Below the pieces are notes generated by a model. It was not told the DNA's origin and searched no databases. It worked only from the letters and a program-made list of their open reading frames with translations. DNA of 41,713 bases from Saprospiraceae bacterium (GTDB taxonomy: Bacteria; Bacteroidota; Bacteroidia; Chitinophagales; Saprospiraceae): contig JALHQW010000065.1 in NCBI GenBank assembly GCA_022841745.1, forward strand, positions 1 through 41,713, given 5' to 3'. Positions 24,711 to 32,512 of the stretch are shown here, piece by piece (the first letter of the stretch is position 1; each line of letters opens with the position of its first letter). A program made the translations under genes and the position numbers.

Positions 24711-25061
24711 TCAATCCAGCGTAATGTCATCAATCCCGATGATATTACTCTCCTCACCGCCGCATTGTTTCACGAAGTAAAACGAATACGTTCCGGCTGC
24801 CAAACCACTAAAGGTATAGGAACTGGCCGTGGTAAAAACCGGGGAGCTAGTGTACCCGTCGGCCTGCCGTACGTACCAGAGCTTGTACTGCGTGGCCTCG
24901 GAACTGCTGAACCAAGAAAAGCTGACGGAGCCACTGCCCTGCCCCGTCCGTTGGGCGTTGGCGACGGCGGAGCAGGCACAATCAGGAGCCATCGGGATGA
25001 CAGGCTCGGAACCGAACAGGGAGGGCAGGAATGCTGCCAGGAAAATGATTGATTTTAGCAT
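24711..25061 (-). CDS. Small secreted fibronectin type III-like protein
   Basis: This 116-residue protein starts MLKSIIFLAAFLPSLFG, a signal peptide. Most of the mature chain forms a single FN3-like domain: 'VSFSWFSSSEATQYKLWYVR', then 'SSYTFSGLAAGTYSFYFVKQ' (the typical 'L.pgt.Y.f.v'), ending 'NIIGIDDITLD'. There is no catalytic domain or T9SS sorting tail. It is probably a periplasmic or surface adhesion module. A single exported FN3 domain is short for such proteins. It is not clearly linked to the neighbours. Confidence 0.7.
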   Translation of the reverse strand: MLKSIIFLAAFLPSLFGSEPVIPMAPDCACSAVANAQRTGQGSGSVSFSWFSSSEATQYKLWYVRQADGYTSSPVFTTASSYTFSGLAAGTYSFYFVKQCGGEESNIIGIDDITLD

Positions 25062-25304
25062 AGCACAAATAGTTTGATGGTTAAAAAAAATAATGGTGTC
25101 CCCATTTGCTCACCGACGGGCAAAAGATGGCCAGGCTTCTGGCGAGTCGGATGGGCTATGAGGTAGTTATCTTTGTTTTGGTCTAGTTTTTAGAGAGCAA
25201 AGCATAATTTAGGTAAAACCATTACTGCCGCCGATGTGACGGCAGTGGATGGTCTCGTATAGGTTTCAAGGTATTTCTGGTACTCTTCTTGGTGAGCGGG
25301 GCGG
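25062..25304. other. Spacer with a hairpin and an orphan -7 box
   Basis: ACTGCCG (25224-25230) pairs with CGGCAGT (25240-25246), with flanking CCAT/ATGG extending the stem. On the minus strand it follows the receiver gene and then a T-containing tract, so it may be its terminator. On the plus strand TATCTTTG at 25168-25175 has no gene downstream. No ORF of substance is seen. Confidence 0.5.
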
Positions 25305-25649
25305 CTATACTTCCCCTATAATTCTCGCCAATTTGACAGCATCTAATGGCTTGGACAGCACTACTTCTACTCCTTGTACGAGCAATTTCTTGTACCTTTT
25401 TTCATTGGCTGTTAGCGAAATCACTCGGTAGCCAGCCGACAAAAGTTTTGTGCGCACCCCATTCTTAATGACCTTTGGCATATCCAAATCAAGCAGCACG
25501 GCATCGGGGCGTAATGCCGCCGTAGCCTCCATGCCTGCCACAATGGTGTAGCAAATGCCTATCACCTTGGTGGCGGGGCAGTGCTCCGCCAGCCCCTCCT
25601 CGATTTGATGAGCGAGGAGGGGGGTGGTGGTTTGGATGATGAGGGTCAT
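25305..25649 (-). CDS. Stand-alone receiver (CheY-like) domain protein, degenerate
   Basis: This 114-residue protein aligns with response-regulator receivers: 'LRPDAVLLDLDMPKVIKNGV' contains the phospho-acceptor candidate Asp54, then Thr80 in 'VISLTANE' and Lys100-Pro101 in 'VLSKPLD'. The N-terminal acidic pair that binds Mg2+ in active receivers is absent: the first strand reads MTLIIQTTTPLL where 'ILIVDDE' is expected. It has no output domain. It could be a phosphorylation-independent receiver or a partner of the stand-alone HTH at 22599-22802. No histidine kinase is visible in the window. Confidence 0.8.
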   Translation of the reverse strand: MTLIIQTTTPLLAHQIEEGLAEHCPATKVIGICYTIVAGMEATAALRPDAVLLDLDMPKVIKNGVRTKLLSAGYRVISLTANEKRYKKLLVQGVEVVLSKPLDAVKLARIIGEV

Positions 25650-25710
25650 GAAGGAAGATTAAAGTCTGTCGAAAAGTCAAATTGCCTTTTTGGACAAGAG
25701 TAACAGCCAC

Positions 25711-25771
25711 ACGGTAAGTTTTGTATGCTTTACATGCCGAAACTATGTTTCCAGCATACAAAACCCGCCGT
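25711..25771. repeat. Imperfect 61-nt palindrome with bulges
   Basis: GTTTTGTATGCT (25718-25729) pairs perfectly with AGCATACAAAAC (25753-25764). Outer bases ACGG/CCGT extend this to about 19 bp with three mismatches. Inside, GAAAC-TAT-GTTTC forms a second short stem. The long imperfect stem with unpaired bases sits at the left edge of the A+T-rich pentein/157-aa pair. It could be a terminator for that pair or a recombination-type site; no integrase is present in the window. Confidence 0.7.
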
Positions 25772-25801
25772 TTAGTGATATATAGACCCTCTGTTCTGCC
25801 A

Positions 25802-26275
25802 TTAAAGCCCTTGTTGAATAAGCAATTCATCTGATACAGATGAGAATCGAATGTTAACACCTTTGCCCCCAGAGATTTTGAGTTTATAGTAGGGTTCGGC
25901 ATAATTCGTCCTTAAATCGTCTATTCCTATAAAAAAGTACTCATTGGTTTCTTTAATAATTCGCAATTTCGGATTGTCAGCTGGTGTCTTGACTTCAACC
26001 TTGTAGTTTGAATCATCAAATTTATCGACAAACTGCAATCTGTCAATACCTTGAATATTAACTACCTGTATCCCAATATAGTCATTTTTGTTGATGCTCT
26101 GACAGCAATCGGGAGCAGCATGTCCTGCCCTGATTGCTTCTAGCCAGCCATAGTCCGTAGGCTCATGAGTGACTTCTTGGTTTCTGAAATACAGTTGCAA
26201 ATCAGGTTCATTGGCACTAATTGATCCGTTGTAAAGTGCATAAGAAGTGCCCGGAGTATCACAAGATGTACACAT
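25802..26275 (-). CDS. Unknown 157-residue protein downstream of the pentein enzyme
   Basis: I do not recognise this protein. It is cytosolic by appearance, with no signal peptide or membrane segment. It begins MCTSCDTPGTSYALYNG with a CxxC pair, and a CC pair follows at about 57-58. The rest is predicted beta-rich with many Asp, Asn and Tyr ('NKNDYIGIQVVNIQGIDRLQ', 'NEYFFIGIDDLRTNYAEPYY'). Codon use is A+T-rich like the pentein gene 103 bp upstream on the same strand, so the two probably form one transcript. It may be a substrate, inhibitor or partner of that enzyme; this is inference from context only. Confidence 0.65.
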   Translation of the reverse strand: MCTSCDTPGTSYALYNGSISANEPDLQLYFRNQEVTHEPTDYGWLEAIRAGHAAPDCCQSINKNDYIGIQVVNIQGIDRLQFVDKFDDSNYKVEVKTPADNPKLRIIKETNEYFFIGIDDLRTNYAEPYYKLKISGGKGVNIRFSSVSDELLIQQGL

Positions 26276-26378
26276 AATTTAAAAATTAAGAGTGAAGAAA
26301 TTAAAAGTAAAGAAATTGAAATCTAATTTTTGAGATTTTACCAGCATAGTCATCATGCTAAAAGCAATTCAGGTTAAA

Positions 26379-27890
26379 TTAACAAGGTTCCCTATAAAGT
26401 TCCTTAGTAAGGCAGTGAAGACTTCCTTGGCGCTTGGCAAATCCTTCAAAGTTTGCCATAACAAATCTAACTTTGAACCCTAGTTTTTTCCATAAATCAG
26501 CATTTTGCTTTTGATAGTTCCTTAATGCTGGATCAAATGTAGTTGATAATGCAAAGTCAGGCAACCAAACAGTTTTACCATTTTTACAGTTTTCAACTAA
26601 ACAGTTGTTGTAGGTCGAATAATAGTAGTATCCATTTGACTCTATATAAGCCACTGGATTTCTGTACACCTCAAACCTTCCATTATTACTTAAATCTTGA
26701 GCCAACAAATCCAATCCACCATTCAATGAAGATAAAGTCAGATTGGAATTAGCAACATTTACAATTTCCGCTAAAAAGACCACATGTTTTCCATCCATGG
26801 TCTTCTCTCCCGTTATTGTCAAAAACAAATCAATATGAACAAAGACTGAAAAGGCGAATAAGCTTTCAACTATCCTTGTCAACAAATTGTTCACCTTTTC
26901 AATTTGTTGAAGTTTAATATAATTATTTTGAAGATAAAAACTTCCACAATCAGTAGAATAACGCTCAGTCTCATCTTCAACAATGTCGGCTATTAGGCCT
27001 TTAATATTTTGAATATCTACTGTAAGACTCACTTCTTTTCCATCGTTTAGTAGTGAGTTGATGGTTTCAGCGGGGAAGTCCTTCAATTCGTGTCGAATTC
27101 TTGGATGCGTAGCAAGTGTAAGAGGGGCATACCAATTTGAGGCGTTAAATACAGAAGATAAAATCACCTCATTTTTTCTCAAGTTTTTGCCATCGTTGCT
27201 TTGTCCATCAGAATATCCAATAATAAATATATCCTCAACATTAACCCCAATTCTTGTCGCTAATTTAAGTTTGGTTTGAGCTTCGTTCAAATTTAAGCAT
27301 TCAGCCATTTTCTCAAATTCATTCCCTCCAACTAGGACGACACCATCATTTGATAAAATATTTCCGCCAGCAATTGAGAAACAGTCTTCACAATTTGCAA
27401 TAGCGTTGATTATTCCTGCATCATTTAATAACATCTCCGCCAAATCAGCATTCTGAGACCTTGATTGGCTCGAACACCTCGAATCGCTATTGTAAATTGT
27501 GCTTTCAAGTGCATGTATTTGTCCATTTGGATGTGCCACAATAAAAGGATCACGAACCCATTCATTGAAAGCGCTTGGGTTACCTGCTTTGGTATTTGAT
27601 AAGAGCAGAACTACAGAAGGGGCAAAAATTGTCGCATCATAGGTTGTTTCGATTCCAATTGATTGCAACATTGATTCCATCTCACTTGATTTAGAATTGG
27701 TCGCTGTATTGGTTTCAATATAAGTACAAATCACTATTTGGGTATGGGACGATTTCTTCTCATACATTTGTATTGCAATTTGACAGAAGGCCATGTAGGA
27801 AAGCTTACCTTCGCACATCAGCAGCCTTTTTATTTTTCCATTTGAAGATGATTGTAGCATAGTCGTTTTGTTTTTTTGAATAAAACTCAT
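26379..27890 (-). CDS. Pentein-fold guanidino-modifying enzyme (arginine deiminase/amidinotransferase-like)
   Basis: From ATG 27890 the product has 503 residues; ATG 27902 and GTG 27908 are alternatives, but the -7 box overlaps them. Landmarks fit the pentein superfamily: 'EWVRDPFIVAHPNG' with R113-D114 (compare the RDYGP loop of agmatine and peptidylarginine deiminases), 'SIAGGNILSNDG' (GGN 175-177), 'VFVHIDLFLTITG' with His352-x-Asp354, the 'YNNCLVENCKNGKTVWLPDF' strand, and 'AKRQGSLHCLTKELY' with the candidate catalytic Cys493. These enzymes use a Cys-His-Asp set to attack guanidino groups, giving citrulline products or amidino transfer. Unlike Porphyromonas PPAD there is no signal peptide or T9SS tail, so it acts in the cytosol. 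Sequence is more A+T-rich than flanking genes, suggesting transfer. The substrate is unknown. Confidence 0.72.
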   Translation of the reverse strand: MSFIQKNKTTMLQSSSNGKIKRLLMCEGKLSYMAFCQIAIQMYEKKSSHTQIVICTYIETNTATNSKSSEMESMLQSIGIETTYDATIFAPSVVLLLSNTKAGNPSAFNEWVRDPFIVAHPNGQIHALESTIYNSDSRCSSQSRSQNADLAEMLLNDAGIINAIANCEDCFSIAGGNILSNDGVVLVGGNEFEKMAECLNLNEAQTKLKLATRIGVNVEDIFIIGYSDGQSNDGKNLRKNEVILSSVFNASNWYAPLTLATHPRIRHELKDFPAETINSLLNDGKEVSLTVDIQNIKGLIADIVEDETERYSTDCGSFYLQNNYIKLQQIEKVNNLLTRIVESLFAFSVFVHIDLFLTITGEKTMDGKHVVFLAEIVNVANSNLTLSSLNGGLDLLAQDLSNNGRFEVYRNPVAYIESNGYYYYSTYNNCLVENCKNGKTVWLPDFALSTTFDPALRNYQKQNADLWKKLGFKVRFVMANFEGFAKRQGSLHCLTKELYREPC

Positions 27891-27907
27891 TTCCACTTTC
27901 ATTGACA

Positions 27908-27937
27908 CAAAGTTAGATTGGTCAAAAAATCTTGCAA
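27908..27937 (-). promoter_or_regulatory. Promoter TTG-N19-TAACTTTG for the pentein operon
   Basis: On the minus strand, TTG (27937-27935) is followed after 19 nt by TAACTTTG (27915-27908). This is the best -33/-7 match in the window. Transcription should start near 27903, so translation is either leaderless from 27902 or begins at 27890. Confidence 0.7.
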
Positions 27938-28031
27938 GCCAAAAAAAACTTCAAATGTAGAATCCCAAAAACTGTCGTTTCTTTAAAAGTACATAAATTA
28001 CGGTGATTTTTACCTTCCACACTGTACAAAC

Positions 28032-29597
28032 ATGCAAGTTTCAGACGACCTATTTTTTTTGATAAAATCCATGACAAAGGCTGAAAAACGCCTTTTTAAG
28101 ATGCAGACTGGCCTACAAAAAGGAGAAAAGGACTACCTAACCTTGTTTGAGGCCATGGATGAACTATCTTGCGAGTTGGGTACTGACGGCTTGCCACTAA
28201 ACTACGACGAACAGCTTTTGAAAAAGCGGCTTGGGAACAAAATCAGCACCAACCAACTTCATGTCACCAAAAACTATCTGTATGGCTTGATTCTAAAATC
28301 GTTGAGGGCGCAGCATGAAAAATTCAGTACGGAAGAACAGTTGGCTGTGTTTCTGGCCGAGGCAAGGGTGCTTGAACAGCGTGGACTGTACGAACAACTC
28401 CATAAAAAACTTACCTCAGCCAAAAACCTTGCGTTCAAATTTGAGAAGCAATTGGCTTTGATAGAAATCTTCAAATTGGAAATACTACGCTGTGCCAAGC
28501 AAAAGATGCATGGAGTAGAAGAAGAGCTTACCCGGTTGTACGACAATTTGTTCAAACAACTCCATTTGTTGGAAGCCGAAATAAAGTATCGAAAACTCCA
28601 AAATGAACTGACCGCCTTTTACCGCAAGAACGTACGTGCAAGGGACGAACCCAGCAGGCTAAAGATTGAATTGCTGGGAGCGGATATTTCGATTAGCGAG
28701 GAAGCTGCCCCACAAACCTTCCTTTCCAAGATATACTGCCATTATTCAAGGGCGCTAATTTCCATCCTATTGGGCAAAGTGCTTGAAGGAGTTCAGCACT
28801 ACCGTAAAATGATGGATGTTTGGACAGGCTATCCCCATTTCAAAGCCGAATACCCTTCTACCTTTATTATTTACTCCTCCAATTACCTTGTGGGCTGCCA
28901 CAATGTTCGGGACTATTCCGCCTTCCCAGCTGTTTTGGAGGACTTGAAAAACACCCCCACCCGTAATTTCGACGAAGCGGCAGAAGCCTTCCAAAATATC
29001 TATTTCTTGGAACAGCTCTATTTCATGAACCACAAGATGTTTTCCATACAGGGCGACCTGCTACCACATGCCCGCAATCTGGCGGCTAAAATCCATAAGG
29101 GGCTTGAAACCTATGCCCCAAGGATTGTCAAAGCCCGACAAATGTCCTTCTACCACAACACGACCATTATGTTCTTCGCCTTGGGCGACCACGACATGGC
29201 TCTGGATTGGATTTCAAAAGTCCAGCAATCGGCCAAGACTGACCAGCGGAAGGAAATCCAACTCTTCGCACGCCTCCTCCAACTCATCATCTTCACAGAA
29301 AAAGGTGAGCACCTCTACATAGACAATGCCTTCAAGGCTTTCGAGTACCACTTAAAGAAAGAGGACAGGCAACATGACTTCGAGGGAAAGGTGACTCATT
29401 TCCTCAAGCAATTGGTAGCAGGAAAGCAAGACCACAAGACGCTGTTAACGAGCTTCCAAAATGAACTCAAGCAATTTGAACCCTTGAAGATTCCGGGTCA
29501 CGAAGAAATCACCATTTGGGTGGAAAGTAAAATCCAGAACAAGACTTTTTTTGAAGTCCTGAAAAATCGGGTTGAAAGTTCCCAAAAATTAACATGA
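28032..29597 (+). CDS. Helical-repeat protein of unknown function (paralogue 2)
   Basis: This 521-residue soluble alpha-helical protein begins 'MQVSDDLFFLIKSMTKAEKR', a pattern I associate with a Bacteroidota family of large helical proteins (LF.LI.SMTK.EKR.FK). A long run of TPR-like helices follows, e.g. 'EARVLEQRGLYEQLHKKLTS' and 'HYRKMMDVWTGYPHFKAEYP'. It resembles the 479-aa protein at 23228-24667 at its N-terminus and overall design. There is no enzymatic motif. It is divergently transcribed from the pentein gene with 130 bp between. It may be a scaffold or regulatory adaptor, but nothing in the sequence says which. Confidence 0.7.
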   Translation: MQVSDDLFFLIKSMTKAEKRLFKMQTGLQKGEKDYLTLFEAMDELSCELGTDGLPLNYDEQLLKKRLGNKISTNQLHVTKNYLYGLILKSLRAQHEKFSTEEQLAVFLAEARVLEQRGLYEQLHKKLTSAKNLAFKFEKQLALIEIFKLEILRCAKQKMHGVEEELTRLYDNLFKQLHLLEAEIKYRKLQNELTAFYRKNVRARDEPSRLKIELLGADISISEEAAPQTFLSKIYCHYSRALISILLGKVLEGVQHYRKMMDVWTGYPHFKAEYPSTFIIYSSNYLVGCHNVRDYSAFPAVLEDLKNTPTRNFDEAAEAFQNIYFLEQLYFMNHKMFSIQGDLLPHARNLAAKIHKGLETYAPRIVKARQMSFYHNTTIMFFALGDHDMALDWISKVQQSAKTDQRKEIQLFARLLQLIIFTEKGEHLYIDNAFKAFEYHLKKEDRQHDFEGKVTHFLKQLVAGKQDHKTLLTSFQNELKQFEPLKIPGHEEITIWVESKIQNKTFFEVLKNRVESSQKLT

Positions 29598-29611
29598 CCG
29601 CATCTATGAAC

Positions 29612-30508
29612 TCACCCCACCCCTATCGCCACCAAATACACCAAATTCACCCCCACCACAAACCCCGGCGCAAACAGCACCCAGGCCCGTTCCGGGGGCG
29701 AAGGGGCGAGGTTGCCAGCCGCCGTAATCTTCGGCAAATGCGGCACAGCATCGTAAACCAGGTTAAAGCTCGGTCTGTAACGGTCAAAAAGGATGCTCTC
29801 CGAATCCTCGTCCTCCACCAAAGCAGGATGGTGGGTGTGGCAGGTGGCGTGATAGACTGCGCCGTTGTGCTCAAACCGAAATTCGAAGCGGAACACGGGC
29901 AGCACTTTTGCGCCGAGGCGCACCACTTGCCCGGTGGGGTTCTTGGAAATGAGGCGGCCACGGGTGAAGTCCCCGATTTTCAGCAGGCGAAGCACTTTGA
30001 AATTGCGGCGCAACGGGTAAATTACCAACAGCAGGCCGAGCAGCGGGATGAGCAGTAGCAGGTTCACCTGCCAGCGGTGCTCGCTGCGGCGAAGGCCCAC
30101 GGCGAAGTTGTTGCGGGGGTCGTCGGCATCGTAGCGGATGAAGGCCAATTGCCCGGCATCGAATTTCTTGCCCACCGAGTAGCTCACGCCCTTGTAGCGG
30201 TAGCCATCCCCCGGCGCCACCGAATGCACGTAGCGCCAGATGCGCTGCCCGTCCTCCACCGTGCCCGTCGAGTCGGCTTCGAGTATGACGCCCTCCTTGT
30301 CCTGCCAGTTGGCGGTGCTGCCCCGGAACCACTCCACAGCCTCCGAGCGCACGGCCAGCGTCCAGAAGAAGACCGAACCAAGCGCAATCAGCGCCCAGCC
30401 CATTTGGCTCATGTAGCCGCCGAAAAACAGCACGGCCTGCGTGTACCAGTCGAGCTGGCGGGGCGGCAGTTGGCGCAGGTTGCGTTGCGGAGCAGCAGGT
30501 AAAATCAT
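29612..30508 (-). CDS. DUF3592-like membrane protein
   Basis: This 298-residue protein has membrane segments at about 33-52 (SQMGWALIALGSVFFWTLAV), about 147-165 (LLLLIPLLGLLLVIYPLRR) and near the C-terminus (WVLFAPGFVVGVNLVYLVAI). The extramembrane parts contain 'GYRYKGVSYSVGKKFDAGQL' and 'VFRFEFRFEHNGAVYHATCH', typical of DUF3592 domains, which form small beta-barrel-like folds of unknown role. The gene is G+C-rich compared with the pentein pair. It converges on the helical protein gene with only 14 bp between stops. Function is unknown. Confidence 0.65.
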   Translation of the reverse strand: MILPAAPQRNLRQLPPRQLDWYTQAVLFFGGYMSQMGWALIALGSVFFWTLAVRSEAVEWFRGSTANWQDKEGVILEADSTGTVEDGQRIWRYVHSVAPGDGYRYKGVSYSVGKKFDAGQLAFIRYDADDPRNNFAVGLRRSEHRWQVNLLLLIPLLGLLLVIYPLRRNFKVLRLLKIGDFTRGRLISKNPTGQVVRLGAKVLPVFRFEFRFEHNGAVYHATCHTHHPALVEDEDSESILFDRYRPSFNLVYDAVPHLPKITAAGNLAPSPPERAWVLFAPGFVVGVNLVYLVAIGVG

Positions 30509-30531
30509 GCGGGTTATTGACTATTTTCGCC

Positions 30532-30539
30532 CAAAGTTA
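30532..30539 (-). promoter_or_regulatory. Candidate -7 element TAACTTTG
   Basis: The minus strand reads TAACTTTG followed by G, 24 nt upstream of the DUF3592-like ATG. No -33 TTG is seen at the usual distance. Confidence 0.4.
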
Positions 30540-30547
30540 GCGCAAGC

Positions 30548-30583
30548 ATTTGATGGGTTTGATATTGTTTGATGGGTTTGAAT
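30548..30583 (+). repeat. Direct repeat TTTGATGGGTTTGA x2
   Basis: TTTGATGGGTTTGA occurs at about 30549 and again about 18 nt later, within the divergent spacer ahead of the esterase gene. It is another short spacer repeat of the style seen throughout the window. Confidence 0.75.
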
Positions 30584-30621
30584 TGCTTGGGCTATCTCTT
30601 ATTTTTCAAAATTGATTTGCC

Positions 30622-31746
30622 ATGAAACAATTCTTTGCATCGCTGGCCTTTTGTTGCTCCGCAATGATGGCCTTCTCCCAGACCATCACCGGCAGCATCC
30701 AGCACGACGGCATCGAGCGAAACTACCGCCTGTATGTGCCCGCCAACCTGCCACAGGGCATCCCACCGCCGCTTGTGTTCAACCTGCACGGCTTCACCTC
30801 CAATGCACAGCAACAGGAACTTTATTCGGGCATGAACGCCGTGGCGGACACGGCGGGCTTTATCGTTTGCTACCCCAACGGTGTCAACAATGCCTGGAAC
30901 ATCGGCGTGGCCGGAGGTAGCACCACCGACGACGTGGGCTTCATCGCTGCGCTGATTGACAAATTCCACCAGGAACAAGGCATAGACCTGGAACGGGTCT
31001 ATAGTTGCGGCATGTCCAACGGCGGTTTTTTCAGCTATCGGCTGGCCTGCGAAATGGGCGACCGCATCGCTGCCATCGCCTCGGTGACGGGCAGCATGAC
31101 CACGGCCATGCTCAATGGGTGCACCCCGCAGCGCCCCATCCCGGTCATGGCCATCCACGGCGATGCCGACCCCGTGGTGGACTACAATGGTGCGATGGGC
31201 AATGCCGCAGTTCCCGATGTCTTCAACTTTTGGGCAGGCCACAACGGCTGCCTCCAGCCCAGCAACAACGGCGACATCCCTAATATCGCCACAAACGACC
31301 AATGCACGGCCAGTTTTGAATCCTATTACGCCTGCACCGACTTGGCCGAGGTCATCCTCATTACCGTCCAGAATGGTGGCCACACCTGGCCAGGGGCTTT
31401 CCCGACGTTCTTATTTGGCCCCACTTGCCAGGACTTCAATGCAAGCCGGGAAATCTGGGTGTTCTTCAGTCGCCACCGATTAGACCTGACCTCGGAAACA
31501 AGCGGGGCAACTCCAGCGAACACGGGCATACAGGTTTTCCCCAACCCCTTTGGCCATTATTTAAACTTGGAACAAAACGGAGGGAATACGGCAAGGCAGT
31601 TGCGCATCTACGATGCAATGGGGCGCAGCATCTGGCAAGGGGAACCTACCAACACCATTGACACTGACCTGTGGCCGAAGGGGGTTTACTTCATGGCCAT
31701 TGAGTTGGAATTCGGCATGGTCATCCGCAAGGCGGTGAAGGCGTAA
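30622..31746 (+). CDS. Secreted PHB-depolymerase-like esterase with T9SS sorting domain
   Basis: This 374-residue protein has a signal peptide MKQFFASLAFCCSAMMAFSQ. The alpha/beta-hydrolase core shows 'PPLVFNLHGFTSNAQQQ', the nucleophile elbow CGMSNGG with Ser132, 'MAIHGDADPVVDYNGAM' with Asp181, and NGGHTWPG with His254. These are features of the PHB-depolymerase/feruloyl-esterase-like (CE1-related, LpqC) family. The last ~75 residues are a type A T9SS sorting domain: 'IQVFPNPFGHYLNLE', 'LRIYDAMGRSIWQG' and 'LWPKGVYFMAIE'. It is therefore exported across the outer membrane. The true substrate may be a polyester, a feruloylated polysaccharide or another ester. Confidence 0.88.
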   Translation: MKQFFASLAFCCSAMMAFSQTITGSIQHDGIERNYRLYVPANLPQGIPPPLVFNLHGFTSNAQQQELYSGMNAVADTAGFIVCYPNGVNNAWNIGVAGGSTTDDVGFIAALIDKFHQEQGIDLERVYSCGMSNGGFFSYRLACEMGDRIAAIASVTGSMTTAMLNGCTPQRPIPVMAIHGDADPVVDYNGAMGNAAVPDVFNFWAGHNGCLQPSNNGDIPNIATNDQCTASFESYYACTDLAEVILITVQNGGHTWPGAFPTFLFGPTCQDFNASREIWVFFSRHRLDLTSETSGATPANTGIQVFPNPFGHYLNLEQNGGNTARQLRIYDAMGRSIWQGEPTNTIDTDLWPKGVYFMAIELEFGMVIRKAVKA

Positions 31747-31951
31747 ATGTAGTTATTGTCATTGTGTCATGCTAATTTTACATATTTTGCCATTGTGTCA
31801 GCCATCTTTTGCCGTTCCATGCCATTTTTACACCAAAAAATCGGTTGGAACGCAGTTTGAAAAGCGAGGAATGTCAACGGGTTTTGAGGAAATGAACAAA
31901 CCCATTTGCTCAAGCCCATTTCATTTTTTAAACTTTTCAAATCCAAAGAAT

Positions 31952-32413
31952 ATGAACCTTATCAGTTTTGTTCCAGCCAATGGCAAGAAAGCCGCTACCG
32001 TTCCAACCATTGAAAGCATGTTCAATGAGTTCTTCAACAACGACTTCCCTGTTTCCTTCCGCAATGGCCAAGTGCAGAAAAGCCCTGCCGTGAACGTCGT
32101 GGAGAACAAGGACGCCTACCGCCTCGAAGTGGCTGCGCCCGGCCTCACGAAAGAGGACTTTGAGGTAAAGGTGGACAAAGAATTGCTCACCATCTCTGCC
32201 TCCAAGAAAGTGGAGAACAGCGAAGAGAACAAAGAAGATCGCTACACCCGTCGGGAGTTCAGCTACCTTGAGTTCAAGCGCAGCTTCCACCTTCCCGACA
32301 CGGTTGATGCCAACGCCATCAAGGCCAGCTACGAGAATGGCGTACTGCACGTCACCATCGAGAAGAGGCCAGAAGCAAAGCCTCAGCCTGCAAGGGTGAT
32401 TGAAATCGGCTAA
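31952..32413 (+). CDS. Hsp20/alpha-crystallin family small heat-shock protein
   Basis: The ATG at 31952 gives 153 residues beginning MNLISFVPANGKK. The frame is open upstream to 31769, but that part has no conserved sequence. The alpha-crystallin domain is clear: 'SPAVNVVENKDAYRLEVAAP', 'GLTKEDFEVKVDKELLTISA', 'FSYLEFKRSFHLPDTVDANA', and 'ASYENGVLHVTIEKRPEA'. The C-terminal 'PARVIEIG' carries the I-x-I-like anchoring motif. It acts as an ATP-independent chaperone in the cytosol. No CIRCE operator was seen in the 205-bp leader. Confidence 0.95.
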   Translation: MNLISFVPANGKKAATVPTIESMFNEFFNNDFPVSFRNGQVQKSPAVNVVENKDAYRLEVAAPGLTKEDFEVKVDKELLTISASKKVENSEENKEDRYTRREFSYLEFKRSFHLPDTVDANAIKASYENGVLHVTIEKRPEAKPQPARVIEIG

Positions 32414-32435
32414 TCCAAGGAATTGGTTTCACCAT

Positions 32436-32478
32436 AAAAACGACGGGCCGGGGAGTTATTCCCCGGCCCGTTTTTTTT
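32436..32478. terminator. Strong bidirectional terminator (hsp20 / bamA)
   Basis: ACGGGCCGGGG (32443-32453) pairs perfectly with CCCCGGCCCGT (32461-32471). A-run before and T-run after make it effective in both directions between the convergent genes. Confidence 0.95.
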
Positions 32479-32512
32479 GGTGGCATTCGTGCCTCCATTT
32501 TTATGAAAACCC

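Noticed and set aside
25718-25764. True integron attC site
   Set aside because: The stem geometry is suggestive, but the conserved RYYYAAC and GTTRRRY boxes do not match on either strand and no integrase is visible, so it is kept only as a candidate palindrome.
30592-31383. Minus-strand 263-aa open frame opposite the esterase
   Set aside because: It is an antisense shadow of a gene with a signal peptide, catalytic triad and sorting domain.
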